Of a DNA stretch of 64,000 nucleotides, positions 23,746-35,347 are shown in pieces. The translations under genes and the position numbers were made by a program. The notes under the pieces are model-generated. The model ran no database searches, was not told the origin of the DNA, and was given only the letters and a program-made list of their open reading frames with translations. The DNA lies in contig NZ_JAKTNR010000001.1 of assembly GCF_022760855.1 (NCBI RefSeq), positions 124,001-188,000 on the forward strand, given 5' to 3'. This DNA comes from Thermus albus. Its GTDB lineage: Bacteria; Deinococcota; Deinococci; Deinococcales; Thermaceae. Position 1 is the first letter of the stretch, and each line of letters begins with the position of its first letter.

Positions 23746-26331
23746 ATGGCGCTCATTCCAAGAAGGGACCAGCTTCCCATCCCCCCCAAGAACGCTCGGG
23801 TACACAACACCGTCTGCCAGTACTGCAACGTGGGTTGCGGCTACAAGGTGTACGTTTGGCCTGTGGGGCAGCAGGGCGGCCTGAAGCCTGACCAGAACGC
23901 CTTCGGCCTGGATCTTTCCCAGGCCCAGCCGCCTTTGGCTGGTCAGAGCTACACGGAAACCATGCATGCCGTCACTGTCGGCCGGGATGGCCAGCAGTAC
24001 CACGTGGTGATTGTGCCGGCCAAGGATAGCCCCATCAACCGGGGTAACTACTCCATCCGTGGCGGCACCAACGCCGTTACCGTTTGGAGCCTGGACCGAG
24101 GCACCCAGGACCGGCTTGAATACCCTCTCCTTCGGATTGGGGATCAGTTCCAGGCCATCACCTGGCAGGATGCCCTCACCTTGGTGGCCGGGGTCATCAA
24201 GGGCATCCGCGACCGGGACGGCAACGACGACAACATCGCCGTGAAAGCCTATGACCACGGGGGCTCAGGCCAGGGCTTTGAGGACAACTACGGTCTAGGC
24301 AAGTTCTTCTTTGCCGCTCTTTCCGTGAAGCACATCGCCATCCATAATCGCCCCGCCTACAACTCCGAGGTCTGGGGAAGCCGCGAGCGGGGTGTGCACG
24401 AGCTTAACTACACCTACGAAGATGCTCGCCTGGCCGATACCATCGTTCTCTGGGGGGCTAACACTTATGAGACCGCCACGGTTTTCTACGCTGAGCACAT
24501 GCTCCCCAACATCCAGGGGAACACGGTGGCGGAGAAGCAGCAGGCCTTTGAGAAGGGAGAGCCCGCCGAACCCGGTTACCTGATTGTCGTTGACCCCCGG
24601 AAGATCTCTTCCTACACCATCGCTGAGACCGTGGCCAAGGACCGGGTTCTCCTCCTCCGGCCCAACCTGGGCACGGACTACATCCTGGCCAACGCCATCG
24701 CGCGGGTGGTTTGGGAGCGGGGTTACTACGACATGGCCTACCTGCAGGCCCGCACCGACATGGGGCTCTTTGAGGAGTACAAGCAGAAGAGCCTCAAGCT
24801 CCAGGTGCCCTACGCCGAGTTCATGGCCCAGGTTGAGCGGATTACAGGGGTGCCCCGGGCCCAGATTGAGAAGGCCGCCGACTGGATTGCCAAGCCAAAG
24901 GCCGGCAAGTTCAAGCGCCGCACCCTCACCATCTACGAGAAGGGCGTCATCTGGAACATGAAAAACTATGACCAGGTGGCGGCCATCGTGCAGCTGGCGG
25001 TCCTCACCCACAACATCGGCCGTCCGGGCACGGGTTGTGGCCGCCAGGGTGGGCACCAGGAGGGCTACGTGCGGCCCCCTGCTCCCACGCCGGGTTCCAT
25101 CTACCGGGGCGGCCCTCCTGTAAACGTGGACAAGTTCCTGGTGGAGGGTAAGGGCAAGTTCTACTGGGTGGTGGCCACGGATCCTTACCTTTCCACCCCC
25201 AATGCCCAGGTCTTCCGCAAGCGCATCCACGAGCGCACGGAGAAGCTCACCAAGGCCTTGGGCCAGGGGGGGGAGCCCGGGACCATAGGGGAGCGGGTGA
25301 AGAAAATCCTGGACGTGCTCTACTCCGATCCCGATGCCCTCTTCATGGTGGTCCAGGACATCTACATGACGGAGGTTGCCCGCGATGCCCACCTGATCCT
25401 TCCTGGTGCAGCTTGGGGTGAGGCTAACGACACGTCCATTAACTGCAATAGCCGCTTGCTCCGCCTTTACGAGAAGTTCATGGACCCTCCCGGCGAGGCC
25501 AAGCCCGACTGGGAGATCTTCAAGCTGGTGGGCCTCCGCCTTGCTGACCTCTACCGGGCCGAGGGCAAGGCCCAGGAGGCGGCCAAGTTTGAGTTCGGCA
25601 AGAACTGGAAGACCGATGAGGATGTCTTCCTGGCTGGGGCGGAAGAGTTCGGTGATAATCGTGTGAGCGAGGAAGACGAGGCCAAGCTGGAGCCGGAGAA
25701 CTACAAGGGCGTCACCTATAAGTTCCTTAAGGAGGTGGGCCAGCAGGGCATCCAGACCCCCGTGCGCCGGGATCCCAAGACTGGGAAGCTGGTGGGTACG
25801 GTGCGCCGTTACACCCACAAGTTCGGTACCTCCGACGGCAAGTTCAAGTGGTACGGTACCGACGACTGGGAGGGGTATCCCGCCGAGGTGGCCAAGTACC
25901 TTGAAGGGGAAAAGGCCAGGCAGTATCCCTTCTGGGTCACCACCGGGCGGGCCCAGACCATCTGGCAGACGGCCTACCACGACCGCCGGTTGCCGGAAAA
26001 GGCCGTGGCCTTGCCCCTGCCTTATGTGGAAATCCACCCTGAAGACGCCAAGCGGCTTGGCCTCCAGTCCGGGGACCTGGTGGAGGTGTACAACGAGGAG
26101 GGGAACGGCACCTTCATGGTCTACGTGACGGACGCCGTCAAGCCGGGCTTGATCTTCTTGGTGATGTACCACTGGCGGGGTACGTCCAACTCCCTAATCT
26201 CCGGCTACACCGATCCCAAGACCACCATCCCCTGGTACAAGGGGACCCGGGCCAACCTGCGCAAGCTTGCGGGAAGCATCCCCTCGGTGCAGCAAACGGC
26301 AAGCCTCCTGCAGCAGAACAAGTTTGACTAA
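23746..26331 (+). CDS. aioA: Arsenite oxidase large (molybdopterin) subunit
   Basis: 861 residues of the DMSO-reductase superfamily. The N-terminal CQYCNVGCGY gives only three Cys (24, 27, 31), the signature of the [3Fe-4S] cluster of AioA rather than a [4Fe-4S]. Other AioA-like segments are NRPAYNSEVWGSRERG and the C-terminal ISGYTDPKTTIPWYKGTRA. It lacks its own Tat signal, as expected if AioB carries the complex out. It oxidises arsenite to arsenate in the periplasm. No cytochrome c or AioXSR gene is nearby; control seems to be by ArsR. Confidence 0.95.
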   Translation: MALIPRRDQLPIPPKNARVHNTVCQYCNVGCGYKVYVWPVGQQGGLKPDQNAFGLDLSQAQPPLAGQSYTETMHAVTVGRDGQQYHVVIVPAKDSPINRGNYSIRGGTNAVTVWSLDRGTQDRLEYPLLRIGDQFQAITWQDALTLVAGVIKGIRDRDGNDDNIAVKAYDHGGSGQGFEDNYGLGKFFFAALSVKHIAIHNRPAYNSEVWGSRERGVHELNYTYEDARLADTIVLWGANTYETATVFYAEHMLPNIQGNTVAEKQQAFEKGEPAEPGYLIVVDPRKISSYTIAETVAKDRVLLLRPNLGTDYILANAIARVVWERGYYDMAYLQARTDMGLFEEYKQKSLKLQVPYAEFMAQVERITGVPRAQIEKAADWIAKPKAGKFKRRTLTIYEKGVIWNMKNYDQVAAIVQLAVLTHNIGRPGTGCGRQGGHQEGYVRPPAPTPGSIYRGGPPVNVDKFLVEGKGKFYWVVATDPYLSTPNAQVFRKRIHERTEKLTKALGQGGEPGTIGERVKKILDVLYSDPDALFMVVQDIYMTEVARDAHLILPGAAWGEANDTSINCNSRLLRLYEKFMDPPGEAKPDWEIFKLVGLRLADLYRAEGKAQEAAKFEFGKNWKTDEDVFLAGAEEFGDNRVSEEDEAKLEPENYKGVTYKFLKEVGQQGIQTPVRRDPKTGKLVGTVRRYTHKFGTSDGKFKWYGTDDWEGYPAEVAKYLEGEKARQYPFWVTTGRAQTIWQTAYHDRRLPEKAVALPLPYVEIHPEDAKRLGLQSGDLVEVYNEEGNGTFMVYVTDAVKPGLIFLVMYHWRGTSNSLISGYTDPKTTIPWYKGTRANLRKLAGSIPSVQQTASLLQQNKFD

Positions 26332-26349
26332 CCCCTAACGCTCGCCTAT

Positions 26350-26380
26350 CCCCGCCCCGAAAGGGGCGGGGGCCTCCTTT
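26350..26380 (+). terminator. Terminator of the aioBA operon
   Basis: CCCCGCCCC (26350-26358) and GGGGCGGGG (26363-26371) form a perfect 9-bp stem with a GAAA loop, followed by CCTCCTTTT, 19 nt after the aioA stop. Confidence 0.88.
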
Positions 26381-26609
26381 TCCTCAGGGCCCAACCTGGG
26401 GGCGCCAGGACTTGGCCATAGGGCGGCCCAGGTTTTGCGGGATCTCCGCAGGCTGCTTTCCGGGTGGATTCAGGTTGATCCCAAGGGTGAGGATGGAATC
26501 CCGGGGGAAAAGGTCGGATGGGCGAGGGCTGAGGGATAGCCCGTCAGGAGGGGGGTTCTGAAGGGCCAGGGCTACGTTCCCCCTATGGGTTCCGTGGGAC
26601 AATGGGCGT

Positions 26610-29211
<2,602 letters not shown>

Positions 29212-29226
29212 CTACCCTTCCCTGGG

Positions 29227-30071
29227 TCAGAGTTCCGTGGCCAGGGACGCTTTTTGCGACATCCTGAAGGCCTGGGGTAGAAGCCAAAGCCTTTCCCAAG
29301 GCTTTAGATGGGCCCTTTGGCGCAGGTTGTCGTATCCGGAAAGCCTTAGCTTGTCCAAAATGGCTTGGTACTGCAAGGCGGCGAGGGCTACGGCTCCCTT
29401 ACCCACCCGAAGGCCAGAAAGGCCCTTAAGCCCCTCCTGGTAAAGGAGGCGGGCCCGGCTTTCCAGGTGGGCCATGAGGTTTTGGTACTCGGGTGTAATC
29501 CGGCCCTCCTCCAAGTGGACCAGGGATACGCCAAAGCGCTCCAGGAGTTCTGCCGGAAGGTAGACCCGGTCCCGCCCCAGGTCTTCCCCCACATCCCGGA
29601 GGATGTTGGTGAGCTGCATGGCCTGGCCCAGGAGGATGGCCCTTTCCTCCACCTCTTACCACCAGCGATAGGGGCCATCATCCGGCCCACGGTGCCGGCC
29701 ACCTGGTAGCAGTAGCGCAGGAGCTCCTCCTCTGTTTTTAGGCGCACGGGCTTCAGGTCTAGGCGGAAACCTTCCCGCATGTGCGCAAAGGCCTCTTTGG
29801 GTATAGGCTAGCGGGCTAGGGCCCAGGCCAAGCCCTTTTCCCATTCCGCCCGAGGTGTTCCCGAAAAGGCGTGTTCCACTCCCTGCCACCAGGCTTCCAG
29901 GGCCTCCTTCCCAGCGTTGGGCCCGTCCACGGCTTCATCCCCCAAGCGGCAGGCGGCGTAGACGGCCCACGCCCCTTTGCGCTCCTCCTTGGGGAAAAGG
30001 AGGCTTCCCCAGTAGAAGGTGGCGGAATGGCGGCGGAGGACGTGGGCTAGGGCCCTCCAATTAGGCTCCAT
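29227..30071 (-). pseudogene. crtB: Phytoene synthase, broken
   Basis: CrtB condenses two GGPP to phytoene, the first step of carotenoid synthesis. The whole gene can be followed: MEPNWRALAHVLRRHSATFY, AACRLGDEAVDG (Asp-rich motif), CYQVAGTVGRMMAPIAGG, TNILRDVGEDLGRDRVYLP (second Asp-rich motif). Two lesions interrupt it. A TAG at 29808-29810 stands where a Trp codon (TGG) is expected after LAWALAR, and a missing G near 29655 shifts the frame (AAGAGG where AAGGAGG restores KEVEERAILLG). In addition the start region carries a 10-bp tandem duplication. Two independent lesions make activity very unlikely. Confidence 0.9.
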
Positions 30072-30081
30072 TAGGCTCCAT
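30062..30081 (-). repeat. 10-bp tandem duplication at the crtB start
   Basis: ATGGAGCCTA occurs twice head to tail (30081-30072 and 30071-30062 on the minus strand). The second ATG is in frame with crtB. The first, nearer the TATGGT -10 box at 30091-30096 and so the likely leaderless start, is out of frame and meets a stop after six codons. This may be a further lesion. Confidence 0.75.
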
Positions 30082-30153
30082 AACCTTTTTACCATAATTC
30101 CACAAGGGAAGAAAGACTTTTGTCCCTGCTACACTTTGCAAGTGGACAGTACC

Positions 30154-30182
30154 TTGACAAAATCTATACATCCCCTTATTCT
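30154..30182 (+). promoter_or_regulatory. litR promoter
   Basis: TTGACA (30154-30159), 17-nt spacer, TATTCT (30177-30182), then six bases to the ATG at 30189: a textbook leaderless Thermus promoter. It lies in the 117-nt region between litR and crtB where LitR/CarH-type repressors bind. Confidence 0.82.
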
Positions 30183-30188
30183 AAGGAC

Positions 30189-31025
30189 ATGACCCAGGCT
30201 GGGGTGTACACCATCGCCCAAGTGGAAGCCTTGACCGGTCTTTCCGCCGAGGTGCTGCGGCAGTGGGAGAGGCGGTATGGCTTCCCCAAACCCGAGAGGA
30301 CCCCTGGGGGCCATCGCCTCTACCGGCCAGAGGAGGTGGAGGCCCTTTTGGTGATCCGCCGCTGGCTGGAGGAGGGGGCCTCCCCCCAGGCGGCCATCCG
30401 GCGCTACCTGGCCCAGGAGTCCAGACCTGAGGGGCTTCCCCAGGAGCTCCTTTCGGCCCTTTTGGAGGCGGATCTCCCTCGGGCTGAGGCCCTTTTCCGC
30501 CGGGGAGTCAAGCTCCTGGGGCCAGAAGGGGCCTTGAGGGGCCTCCTGGTGCCGGTGCTCAAGGAGGTGGGGGATCGGTGGCATCGGGGAGAGGTGAACG
30601 TGGCCCAGGAACACCTGGCCACCCAGTTCCTCCGCTCTAGGCTCCAGGAGCTTTTGGACCTGGCGGGGTATCCCCGGGGCGCACCCCTTCTGGTCACCAC
30701 GCCCCCTGGGGAGCGGCACGAGCTGGGGGCCATGTTGGCGGCCTACCACCTCAGGCGGCGGGGATTTCCCGCCCTGTACTTGGGGCCCGATACCCCCCTC
30801 CCTGACCTCAAGGGTCTGGCGCAAGAGCTTAGGGCGCGGGCGGTGGTGCTTTCGTGCCTGCTTCCGGAGACCCTTAAGTCCCTTCCCGAGGGAGCCCTCG
30901 AGGATTTGGCCCCCCTGGTTTTGGTGGGCGGGCCGGGAGCGAATCCCGAGGAGGCTAAACGGCTTGGAGCCTGGTATGTGCAGGACCTGGAGGCCTTGCC
31001 CCAGGTGTTGGAGGAGGCAGCATGA
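30189..31025 (+). CDS. litR: LitR/CarH-type B12-dependent light-responsive repressor
   Basis: 278 residues: MerR-type winged helix ([37 protein letters not shown]), a four-helix bundle and a cobalamin-binding domain. The adenosylcobalamin signatures are present: Trp followed nine residues later by Glu-His ([12 protein letters not shown]) and the lower-axial His in PGERHELGA. In Thermus this tetramer represses carotenoid genes in the dark and falls apart in light. Here it appears intact although its main target crtB is broken. The start at 30189 is set by the leaderless promoter; a GTG/TTG at 30120 would lie upstream of it. The CRP-type gene overlaps its stop by 4 nt. Confidence 0.93.
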   Translation: MTQAGVYTIAQVEALTGLSAEVLRQWERRYGFPKPERTPGGHRLYRPEEVEALLVIRRWLEEGASPQAAIRRYLAQESRPEGLPQELLSALLEADLPRAEALFRRGVKLLGPEGALRGLLVPVLKEVGDRWHRGEVNVAQEHLATQFLRSRLQELLDLAGYPRGAPLLVTTPPGERHELGAMLAAYHLRRRGFPALYLGPDTPLPDLKGLAQELRARAVVLSCLLPETLKSLPEGALEDLAPLVLVGGPGANPEEAKRLGAWYVQDLEALPQVLEEAA

Positions 31026-31609
31026 AGCGGTTTAATCGTAAGGAGACGGTGTTTTTGGCCGGGGATCGGGCGGACACCCTGTACCGTCTGCAGTCGGGGT
31101 TGGTGCGCATCGTGGAGCTCCTGCCCGACGGGCGCACCCTCACCCTGCGCCATGTGCTTCCCGGGGACTTTTTCGGCGAGGAGGCTTTGGAGGGGAAGCG
31201 TTACCGCTATGCCGCCGAGGCCATGACGGAAGCGGTGGTGGAGGGCATGGACCCCAAGGGCATGGACCATGAGGCCCTGCACCAGGTGGCCCGCAACCTG
31301 GCCCGGCAGATGCGGCGGGTACAAGCTTATGAAGCCCACCTTCAGTCGGGGGAGCTTCGGGCTAGGATTGCCCGTTACCTCCTCTTCCTCTCGGACACGC
31401 CGGCCTTCTTCCGCGATGAGCACGGGCTTTTCGTAACCGTTTCCCATGAGGAGATCGCCGATGCTACCGCCTCCACGCGGGAGTCCGTTTCCAAGATCCT
31501 TTCGGACCTGCGGTACGAGGGGCTCATCACCACCGCGTATCGCAAGGTGTACCTCCTAAACCTGCAGGCCCTGGAAAGGGAGGCCCAGGGGATCCTCGAG
31601 GCGGCCTAG
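31022..31609 (+). CDS. CRP/FNR-family regulator, LitR partner
   Basis: 195 residues: cyclic-nucleotide-like beta-roll (about 1-90), long dimer helix, and C-terminal winged helix with [20 protein letters not shown]. It closely matches the CRP-family protein encoded with litR in Thermus thermophilus (TTHB099 type), which activates the light-induced genes. Its ATGA overlap with litR means coupled expression. The sequence is intact. Confidence 0.92.
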   Translation: MKRFNRKETVFLAGDRADTLYRLQSGLVRIVELLPDGRTLTLRHVLPGDFFGEEALEGKRYRYAAEAMTEAVVEGMDPKGMDHEALHQVARNLARQMRRVQAYEAHLQSGELRARIARYLLFLSDTPAFFRDEHGLFVTVSHEEIADATASTRESVSKILSDLRYEGLITTAYRKVYLLNLQALEREAQGILEAA

Positions 31610-32473
31610 ATGCGGGTCCTTGTGGTGGGGGGTACAGGGTTTGTGGGCCGCCACCTGGTGGCCCTCCTTCTGCAAAGGGGCCACATCCCCCTGGTTCTCT
31701 CCCGCACCCCCCGGCACCTTCCCCCTGGGGCGGTCCACCTCCCGGGGGACATCACCCGGCAGGTGCCGGACCTGGGAGGGGTGGAGGCCGGCATCTACCT
31801 GGCGGGGATCATCCGGGAAAGGGGCCAGACCTTCCACCAGGTTCATGTGGAAGGAGTAAGGAACCTCCTGCAAGGTCTAGAGCGAGCTGGGGTGAAGCGG
31901 GTTCTCCACATGTCGGCCCTAGGGGCCAGGCGGGGGACGGGTAGCCGTTACTACGAAACCAAGGCCGAGGCGGAGGAGCTGGTGCGGGAAAGCGGCCTAA
32001 GCTACGCCATCTTCCGCCCGAGCCTGATCTTCGGTCCAGGGGATGAGTTCTTCGGCCAGGTGCTTAGGGGTTTGGTGTGCGGGCCCTTGCCCTTCGTGCC
32101 CCTCATCGGGGATGGGCGGTTTCCCTTCCGCCCGGTGTACGTGGGGGATGTGGCCGAGGCCTTCGCCCAGGCCTTGGACAGGGGCCTCGAGGGCACCTTT
32201 GAGCTGGTGGGGCCCAAGGAGTATACCTTCCGTGAGCTTCTTATGCTCACCATGGAGGTCCTGGGGCGGAAAAAACCCCTTTTGCCCATCCCCTTGGTCC
32301 TCATGGACCTCGTGGTCCCCCTGCTTTCCCTCCTTCCCTTCTCCCCCCTCACCCGCGACCAGTACCTTATGCTCAAAGGAGGGAATACCGCTCCCTTCCC
32401 CGAGTACTTAAGGGACCTCCTCCCTTCGCCCAAGGCCCTAGGGGAGATCCTACCCACCTACCTCAGGTGCTAG
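31610..32473 (+). CDS. NAD(P)-binding epimerase/NDUFA9-like protein
   Basis: 287 residues with the N-terminal GGTGFVGRHL Rossmann loop, the YYETKAEAE segment (YxxK active site) and RPSLIFGPGDEFF, typical of the atypical SDR group related to NDUFA9 and NAD-dependent epimerases. The ATG directly follows the CRP stop, so it ends the litR operon. The substrate is unknown. It overlaps the convergent transporter gene by 11 nt. Confidence 0.85.
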   Translation: MRVLVVGGTGFVGRHLVALLLQRGHIPLVLSRTPRHLPPGAVHLPGDITRQVPDLGGVEAGIYLAGIIRERGQTFHQVHVEGVRNLLQGLERAGVKRVLHMSALGARRGTGSRYYETKAEAEELVRESGLSYAIFRPSLIFGPGDEFFGQVLRGLVCGPLPFVPLIGDGRFPFRPVYVGDVAEAFAQALDRGLEGTFELVGPKEYTFRELLMLTMEVLGRKKPLLPIPLVLMDLVVPLLSLLPFSPLTRDQYLMLKGGNTAPFPEYLRDLLPSPKALGEILPTYLRC

Positions 32474-33665
32474 GCAACCCGGTGGGTCTGCTTTCGTTTT
32501 CCAGCCGGCAGGCGGGGCGGAGGCGGACTCCTAAGGCTGTGCCTAAGAGGGCGAATACTCCCCAAAGGGGACCGTGCAGGCTAAAGGAGGCCGTGCCCCC
32601 CAGATAGGCCCCGATGTTGCACCCTCCGGAGAGCCGGGCGCCGTAACCCATCAGGACCCCCCCGAGAAAAACCCCCAGGTGGGTGGTCCAGGGGATTTGG
32701 CGCAGGTCCCGGAGCCGGAAGGCTCCGCCTAGGACAGCTCCTAGGAAAGCTCCAAGGAAGACTCCGAAGTTGGTGACGCTGGTGGGATCCTTGAGGAGGC
32801 TTTGCTCCAGCCTTTCCGCAAAGGCAGGGTTGTGGAAAAGGGCCCAGTCCAGCACCGGAAGGCCCATGGCCTGGGCCAGCTTTCCCCCCCAAAGGGCAAA
32901 GGCAGCCGTGATGCCCCAGGGCCGGCCCAAGAGGAGGAGGATGCAGAGGCTACCCAAGGCTAAAACGCCTGCCCCCACCACCAGGCTCCATGGACCGAAG
33001 AGGGGATGGGTGGCCTCCCTTCGCCACAGGGGTTCCACCCGGCCCGTCCGCTGTCTTTCCACCCAGCTAACCCCAAGGTAGAGGAGGGACAAGAAGCCTA
33101 GCCATAGGACCAAACCCAGGAAGGGGGAAGGAAACCAATGCAGGGCGCTTCCCGGATTCCAACTGGGAAGGGTTTGCCAGTAGGGCAGGTGGTAGACCCC
33201 CAGCAAGGACCCCACCATGAACCCCAGCAGGACCAAAACGCCTCGGCTGTCTCCACTTCCCGTGTGGTAAAGGGTACCCGAGGCGCAGCCATCCCCCAGC
33301 TGCATGCCGACGCCAAAAAGGAAGGCCCCCACCGCCAGGGCTATGCCTACGGGCATCACAAAGCCCTGTACCGCCTGGCCAAGAGCTTCGCCTTTTGCTA
33401 GAAAGGGGAAGAAGAGGAGGCTAGTGAGGGCAAAGAGGAGGAAGTGAGCCCTTAAGAGGCGGCTTTCCCCCGTGAGGAGGAAGCGGCGGAAGCCTGAGGC
33501 GAAGCCGAACTTAGCGTGGAAAAGGGCAAGGCCCAGGAGTATCGCCACCCAGAAAGCCAGTAAGAGCCGGGAGCCAGAGGCTTGGAGGATGCTGTAGGAG
33601 AGGCCTAGGGCCGAGAGAAGAAAGAGGCTGAGATAGAGGTTTCGGCTCGATCGTAGGCCGCGCAT
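32463..33665 (-). CDS. YeeE/YedE-family sulfur transporter (TsuA-like)
   Basis: 400 residues with about ten to eleven hydrophobic helices and two internal repeats. The transport cysteines lie in GDGCASGTLYHTG (first half) and SGGCNIGAYLGG (second half), the motifs of TsuA-type thiosulfate importers. The ATG at 33665 lies seven bases after a strong -10, so the mRNA is likely leaderless. It is next to the DOMON-Mo-Fe-S operon on the same strand, supporting a sulfur-compound role for that operon. Confidence 0.88.
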   Translation of the reverse strand: MRGLRSSRNLYLSLFLLSALGLSYSILQASGSRLLLAFWVAILLGLALFHAKFGFASGFRRFLLTGESRLLRAHFLLFALTSLLFFPFLAKGEALGQAVQGFVMPVGIALAVGAFLFGVGMQLGDGCASGTLYHTGSGDSRGVLVLLGFMVGSLLGVYHLPYWQTLPSWNPGSALHWFPSPFLGLVLWLGFLSLLYLGVSWVERQRTGRVEPLWRREATHPLFGPWSLVVGAGVLALGSLCILLLLGRPWGITAAFALWGGKLAQAMGLPVLDWALFHNPAFAERLEQSLLKDPTSVTNFGVFLGAFLGAVLGGAFRLRDLRQIPWTTHLGVFLGGVLMGYGARLSGGCNIGAYLGGTASFSLHGPLWGVFALLGTALGVRLRPACRLENESRPTGLPST

Positions 33666-33672
33666 GCGTTAC

Positions 33673-33700
33673 AGTATACCTATGAGTATATAAAAGTCAA
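33673..33700 (-). promoter_or_regulatory. Promoter of the YedE-type gene, with palindrome
   Basis: On the minus strand TTGACT (33700-33695), 16 nt, TATACT (33678-33673), then seven bases to the ATG. The spacer and -10 contain the imperfect palindrome TATAC-CTATGA-GTATA, a possible operator for a sulfur- or metal-responsive repressor. The A/T-rich 33664-33710 stands out from the GC-rich surroundings. Confidence 0.72.
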
Positions 33701-33771
33701 GGGTATAAATAGGCTGGCAAGGGGATGTAGGAGAGGCCTCTTTTGGGCCCTTTTGCCAAAGGCATGGGTAT

Positions 33772-33795
33772 CGCGGGCCCTTTAGAGAGCCCGCG
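33772..33795 (-). terminator. Hairpin downstream of the DOMON gene
   Basis: CGCGGGC and GCCCGCG (33772-33778 and 33789-33795) can form a 7-bp stem about 50 nt after the DOMON stop. There is no T-run, so termination is only possible. The rest of 33701-33846 shows no gene. Confidence 0.45.
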
Positions 33796-33846
33796 GGAGC
33801 GCGTGCGGCATAGCCATGAGTTCAGGGTTCGGAGTCCGAGTAAGGA

Positions 33847-34398
33847 TTAAAACGCGAAGTCTTCGAGATACCACCGCTCGGTCTTCTTGTGCTCCTCCTT
33901 GGGGTCCATTTTCCCAGCGTAGGCCAACATGACGATCACCTTCTTCCCGGGTACAATCTCCACGTCGGTGGGTTCTCCGGTCTTCAGCTTGCGGCTGAAC
34001 TCCACCACCCAGGTATCGTTCTCATAGGTGGCCGCAGCGGCCAAGATGGAGTTTTTACCCCCCTCTTTTTCGTCGGCCACAGGGGCTCCTGTCCGCTTGG
34101 TCTGGTACATATCCAGGGCCACCAGCTTGCCCCCATCCATGTAGAAGATGTATTGGTCGCCCCCCTTCTTCTTGTCGGTCTTTTCCGACAAGAAGCCGAT
34201 GCCAATCCAGCCCTTGCTCTTGCCCTCGAGGGCCAGGTAGAGGGTATCCCCTACGACGCTCCAGTAGAGGGTAATGCCGCTTTTCTCGTGCTTATAGGTT
34301 TTGGCGTACTCCCCGCTTGCAATCCTTCCATCCACCTTGGGAGCCTGGGCTCCCGCCACGCCTAGGGCCAACACCAAAAGCCAGATCCATCGTCTCAT
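33847..34398 (-). CDS. Secreted DOMON-domain protein
   Basis: 183 residues: signal peptide (MRRWIWLLVLALGVAGAQA), then a DOMON-like beta-sandwich (VDGRIASGEYAKTYKHEKSG, LYWSVVGDTLYLALEGKSKG, WIGIGFLSEKT, GGDQYIFYMDGG). DOMON domains of this type bind heme b or sugars. The ethylbenzene-dehydrogenase gamma subunit is a heme-binding relative that takes electrons from a molybdoenzyme. It is the last gene of the Mo-enzyme operon, so a periplasmic electron-transfer subunit is the best guess. Heme ligands cannot be fixed by eye. Confidence 0.8.
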   Translation of the reverse strand: MRRWIWLLVLALGVAGAQAPKVDGRIASGEYAKTYKHEKSGITLYWSVVGDTLYLALEGKSKGWIGIGFLSEKTDKKKGGDQYIFYMDGGKLVALDMYQTKRTGAPVADEKEGGKNSILAAAATYENDTWVVEFSRKLKTGEPTDVEIVPGKKVIVMLAYAGKMDPKEEHKKTERWYLEDFAF

Positions 34399-34413
34399 CT
34401 TCCCATCACCCCC

Positions 34414-34857
34414 TTAGTCCTTTATGGTGATCCCCACCACGAAGGCTACCGCGCCCACGTGGGTGTGGGCCAAAGCTGCTAAAACCGGCCGGCTTCCCTT
34501 GAAGGCCTCGAGGAAACCGGAAAGGCTCCAGAGGCTTACCTCGGCATCCTGGGCGTTCCAAACCAGGTGGTAGTAGGCCCCGATGATGCCGGCGAGCACG
34601 CTCACCAGCATCCAAAGCAGGAAGGGATAGCGCACCCACTTGCCCCGGTGGAAGAACATGAGCAGGGTCAGGGGAAATCCCACCAGGGAAACAAAGAAAG
34701 GAATTCGGCTCTGCCAGCTATCCGTCCAGTGGTCCAAAACCCAGTGCTCCATGCCGTAGAAGACAAAACCCACCATGGCGATGAGAAGAAAGGTGGAGCG
34801 AAGAAACTCCAGAAGCCTTTCCTCCTCGGTTTTGGCTTTGATCAAGGCTTCTACCAT
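34414..34857 (-). CDS. Four-helix membrane protein, paralogue of its upstream neighbour
   Basis: 147 residues with four predicted helices (about 20-41, 51-69, 75-98, 123-144). It shares with the neighbouring gene the blocks LDHWTxSWQSxIPFFV, GAYxHLxWN and GSRPVLAAxAxTHxG, including conserved His 43, 97 and 133. Such helix-embedded His suggest heme b or quinone binding. It lies between the partner gene and the DOMON gene (15 nt upstream of the latter). No known family; a membrane electron-transfer anchor is inferred. Confidence 0.78.
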   Translation of the reverse strand: MVEALIKAKTEEERLLEFLRSTFLLIAMVGFVFYGMEHWVLDHWTDSWQSRIPFFVSLVGFPLTLLMFFHRGKWVRYPFLLWMLVSVLAGIIGAYYHLVWNAQDAEVSLWSLSGFLEAFKGSRPVLAALAHTHVGAVAFVVGITIKD

Positions 34858-34866
34858 ATCCCCCTC

Positions 34867-35304
34867 CTACCTGGCCCGGTAGATGGCCAGAAGCCCGGTT
34901 ACCCCCATATGGGTGAAGGCCATGGCCGCCAGCACCGGGCGGCTTCCTGCCATGGCTTGCATGGCGGCTTCAAAGTTCCAAGCCACCTCGCCCTCAAAGT
35001 TCCAAAGCAGGTGAAAGTAGGCCCCCAAGACCCCTGTGAACACCGAGGCCCACATGGTAAGGATGAAGGCCCAGCGCACCCAGGGAGTCCTACGGTCAAA
35101 GAGCATCCACAGGGTGAAGACAAAGCCGGGGATAGCGACAAAGAAAGGGATCTTGCTCTGCCAACTTTCCGTCCAGTGGTCCAGAAGCAGAAGCTCCACC
35201 GGATACATCACCCATCCCACCAGGCATAGGAGGAGCATGACCAGGCGGATGAACTCCAAAGCCCATTGGGTTGTGGTGTTTGCGCTTCTAAAGGCGGGTA
35301 TCAT
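34867..35304 (-). CDS. Four-helix membrane protein, paralogue of its downstream neighbour
   Basis: 145 residues with four helices (about 17-40, 50-70, 77-101, 121-142). Conserved with its neighbour are LLDHWTESWQSKIPFFV, GAYFHLLWN and GSRPVLAAMAFTHMG, with His 43, 98 and 132 in equivalent places. The pair arose by tandem duplication and lies 9 nt apart. A heterodimeric b-type cytochrome or quinol-oxidising anchor for the Mo/Fe-S enzyme is the working idea. It follows ttrA-like after a hairpin. Confidence 0.78.
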   Translation of the reverse strand: MIPAFRSANTTTQWALEFIRLVMLLLCLVGWVMYPVELLLLDHWTESWQSKIPFFVAIPGFVFTLWMLFDRRTPWVRWAFILTMWASVFTGVLGAYFHLLWNFEGEVAWNFEAAMQAMAGSRPVLAAMAFTHMGVTGLLAIYRAR

Positions 35305-35347
35305 CCTTCACCTCCTTAAAGGTTATCCTGGGTAGCCCAGGAAGGAT

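Noticed and set aside
24295-26172. Long antisense ORF (625 codons) under aioA, and a 441-codon one under valS (2771-4096)
   Set aside because: Such mirror ORFs are common in high-GC genomes; composition is His/Val/Gly-rich without motifs, and the sense strand is a clear enzyme gene.
26384-26602. 72-codon minus-strand ORF between aioA and the DUF523 gene
   Set aside because: TTG start, no ribosome site, Pro-rich composition and a stop near the aio terminator; no family resemblance. Probably non-coding; nothing else is seen in 26381-26609.
30120-30188. N-terminal extension of LitR
   Set aside because: It would include the litR -35 and -10 boxes; the leaderless ATG at 30189 fits the family start.
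33800-33840. GGTTCGGAGTCC, resembling a tRNA T-arm
   Set aside because: No acceptor, D or anticodon stem can be folded around it, so neither a tRNA nor a convincing attachment-site fragment.
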